From: Syngnathus acus
Taxonomy: Eukaryota > Chordata > Actinopteri > Syngnathiformes > Syngnathidae
Length of the DNA: 64,000 nucleotides
Assembly (NCBI RefSeq): GCF_901709675.1
Contig: NC_051091.1
Location: 14,108,967 to 14,172,966 of the forward strand
Direction: 5' to 3'
The notes below the pieces were generated by a model. It did no database searches and was not told where the DNA came from. It saw nothing but the letters and a program-made list of their open reading frames with translations. Of the stretch, positions 62,349 through 64,000 are shown piece by piece. Numbering within the stretch: position 1 is the stretch's first letter; each line of letters begins with the position of its first letter. Made by a program: the position numbers and the translations under genes.

Positions 62349-64000
62349 TATTCCGAGGCTTCACCAACATGTTAATTTTCCAACACGTGGTGACAGCTTC
62401 CTGGACCTGGTCTACTCTTCACATAAAGGAGCTTTCAAAGCCGCCCCCCTCCCCCATCTTGGACTTTCTGACCATATCACTGTTATGCTTTTGCCCGCAT
62501 ACAGACAAATGGTGAAAGCATCCAGGCCGGTTCGCAAGCGGGTTAGAGTGTGGCCTGAGGGTGCCTCTGTTGTGCTTCGAGACTGCTTTGGCTCTACTGA
62601 CTGGGAAATGTTTAAGCAGGCGGCCACTTGCAATGATCGGACGGATATAGAGGAGTATACTGACTCTGTTTCCTCTTACGTCGCGTAGTGCATTGATGAT
62701 GTGACCCACTCGAAATACATCGTCACTCGGGCTAACTGGAAGCCGTGGCTGACTGGGGCTGTCCTCAGGCTGCTGAGGGCCAGGGACAAAGCCTTCAGAG
62801 CGGGGGATGAGGCTGGCTTGAGGACAGCGAGGGCCGACCTGTCCCGGGGCATCAAGGAGGCGAAAAGGGCGTTCTCTTGCAGGATTACCGCCCACTTCAA
62901 GGACGCACGGAGCCTTTGAAGGTGTGTTCACGGACATCTTCAACATTTCCCTGCAGCAAGCCGTCGTCCCTTCGTGTTTCAAGGCTGCCACCATCGTACC
63001 TGTGCCGAAGAAACCTGCCCCGTCCTGCTTCAATGACTACCGCCCCGTGGCACTGACGCCCATCATCATGAAGTGCTTTGAGCGGCTTGTCATGGAGCAC
63101 ATCAGATCCATTCTACCCCCCACCATAGACCCCTTCCAGTTTGCGTACCGAGCCAAACGGTCCTCTGAGGATGCCATCTGCTCGGCCCTCCACTCGGCCC
63201 TCACCCACCTGGAGAGTAGGGACTCGTATGTGAGATTGCTGTTTGTGGACTTCAGTTCTGCCTTCAACACCATTGTGCCACAATGACTCATCTGCAAACT
63301 CGCCAAGCTGGGCCTCAGTACCTACCTCTGCAACTGGCTACTAGACTTCCTCAGTCAGAGACCTCAGGTGGTACGTGTTGGCGACAAGATCTCCGCCAGC
63401 ATCACGCTGAGCACGGGGGCCCCCCAAGGCTGCGTGCTAAGTCCGCTGCTCTTCACCCTGCTGACGCATGACTGCGCTGCAACCTACAGCGCCAACCGCA
63501 TGGTGAAATTTGCTGACGACACGACTCTGGTGGGTCTCATCACCGAGGGCGACGAGACTCAATACAGGTTGGAGGTTGACCTTCTGACCACGTGGTGCAA
63601 GGACAACAACCTCCTGCTGAACGTCAACAAGACCAAGGAGATTGTTGTTGACTTCCGGAAGGGTCACACCCGACACCTGCCGCTGACCATCGACGGTGCT
63701 GTGGTGGAGAGAGTGAGCAGCACCAGGTTCCTGGGGGTGCACATCAGTGAGGATCTCTCCTGGTCCACCAACACCGCATCACTGGCGAAGAAGGCCCAGC
63801 GCCGCCTGTACTTCCTGCGGAAACTCAGGCGAGCGAGTGCTCCTCCGGCCGTCATGACTACATTTTACCGTGGCACCATTGAGAGCGTCCTCTCCAGTTG
63901 TATTGCTGTTTGGGTTGGTAGCTGCACTGACTACAACATGAAGGCCCTCCAGCGCATAGTGAACACGGCTGGTAAGATTATTGGTGCTTCACTCCCCTCC
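62349..64000 (+). mobile_element. Rex1-like LINE, 5'-truncated, internally deleted, runs off the window
   Basis: It matches 2378 onward of the first copy. About 270 bp corresponding to 2937-3203 are deleted, joining ACGCACGGAGCCTTTG to GTGTGTTCACGGACATC at about 62920. In-frame stops occur at about 62686 (GCGTAG) and 63284 (CAATGA). FADDT is at about 63514. The element continues past 64000. Confidence 0.85.

Overview
This window is eukaryotic genomic DNA, most likely from a teleost fish. The evidence is one multi-exon gene with GT-AG introns and a very dense load of fish-type transposons: Rex1-like and Rex3-like LINEs, L2 LINEs, Tc1 and hAT DNA elements, a tRNA-derived SINE with a (GGAT)n tail, solo LTRs and retrovirus-like relics. 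There is no sign of bacterial organisation. All family names come from recalled motifs; no database search was run.

The only host gene I can support is a complete, compact DOCK-family gene on the + strand, from an ATG at 8005 to a stop at 30615-30617. I resolve 54 coding exons with continuous phase. They encode about 1,840 residues: an SH3 domain, DHR1, a helical middle, DHR2 (the Rac-activating module) and a proline/serine-rich tail. Residues resemble DOCK3 (MOCA) most closely, so I call it dock3-like. A CpG-rich block with an NRF1-type palindrome and three small uORFs lies just upstream.

Layout. 1-620: hAT relic. 1222-1317: tiny hAT MITE. 1391-5742: one TA-flanked DNA transposon, invaded by a 3.2-kb Rex1-like LINE and by a SINE. 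5743-7309: transposon-type ORF combining a transposase-like block, a PPKKRK signal and a USP-like cysteine box. 7740-30617: dock3-like gene. Its introns carry two solo LTRs (9671-10073 and 17802-18203, each with a perfect 5-bp TSD), two LINE tails, a 651-bp mariner-type MITE, and a Tc1 element (26414-29691) itself split by a hAT (27347-29040). 31129-35226: hAT with a perfect 8-bp TSD, carrying a nested L2. 35844-38152: DNA-transposon fragment plus retroviral env and pol remnants. 40401-43771: Rex3 insertion whose 5' half is inverted (twin priming) between 14-bp TSDs. 44.0-46.9 kb: MITE ends, gag relic, broken Tc1. 48688-51064: ZBED-like hAT. 51243-52466: near-complete sister copy of the 1391 element. 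53.1-64.0 kb: L2 and Rex1-like LINEs inserted next to and into each other, running off the window end.

No cooperating gene system is evident. The value of the window lies in the complete gene model and in several insertions that can be dated relative to each other from exact target-site duplications.
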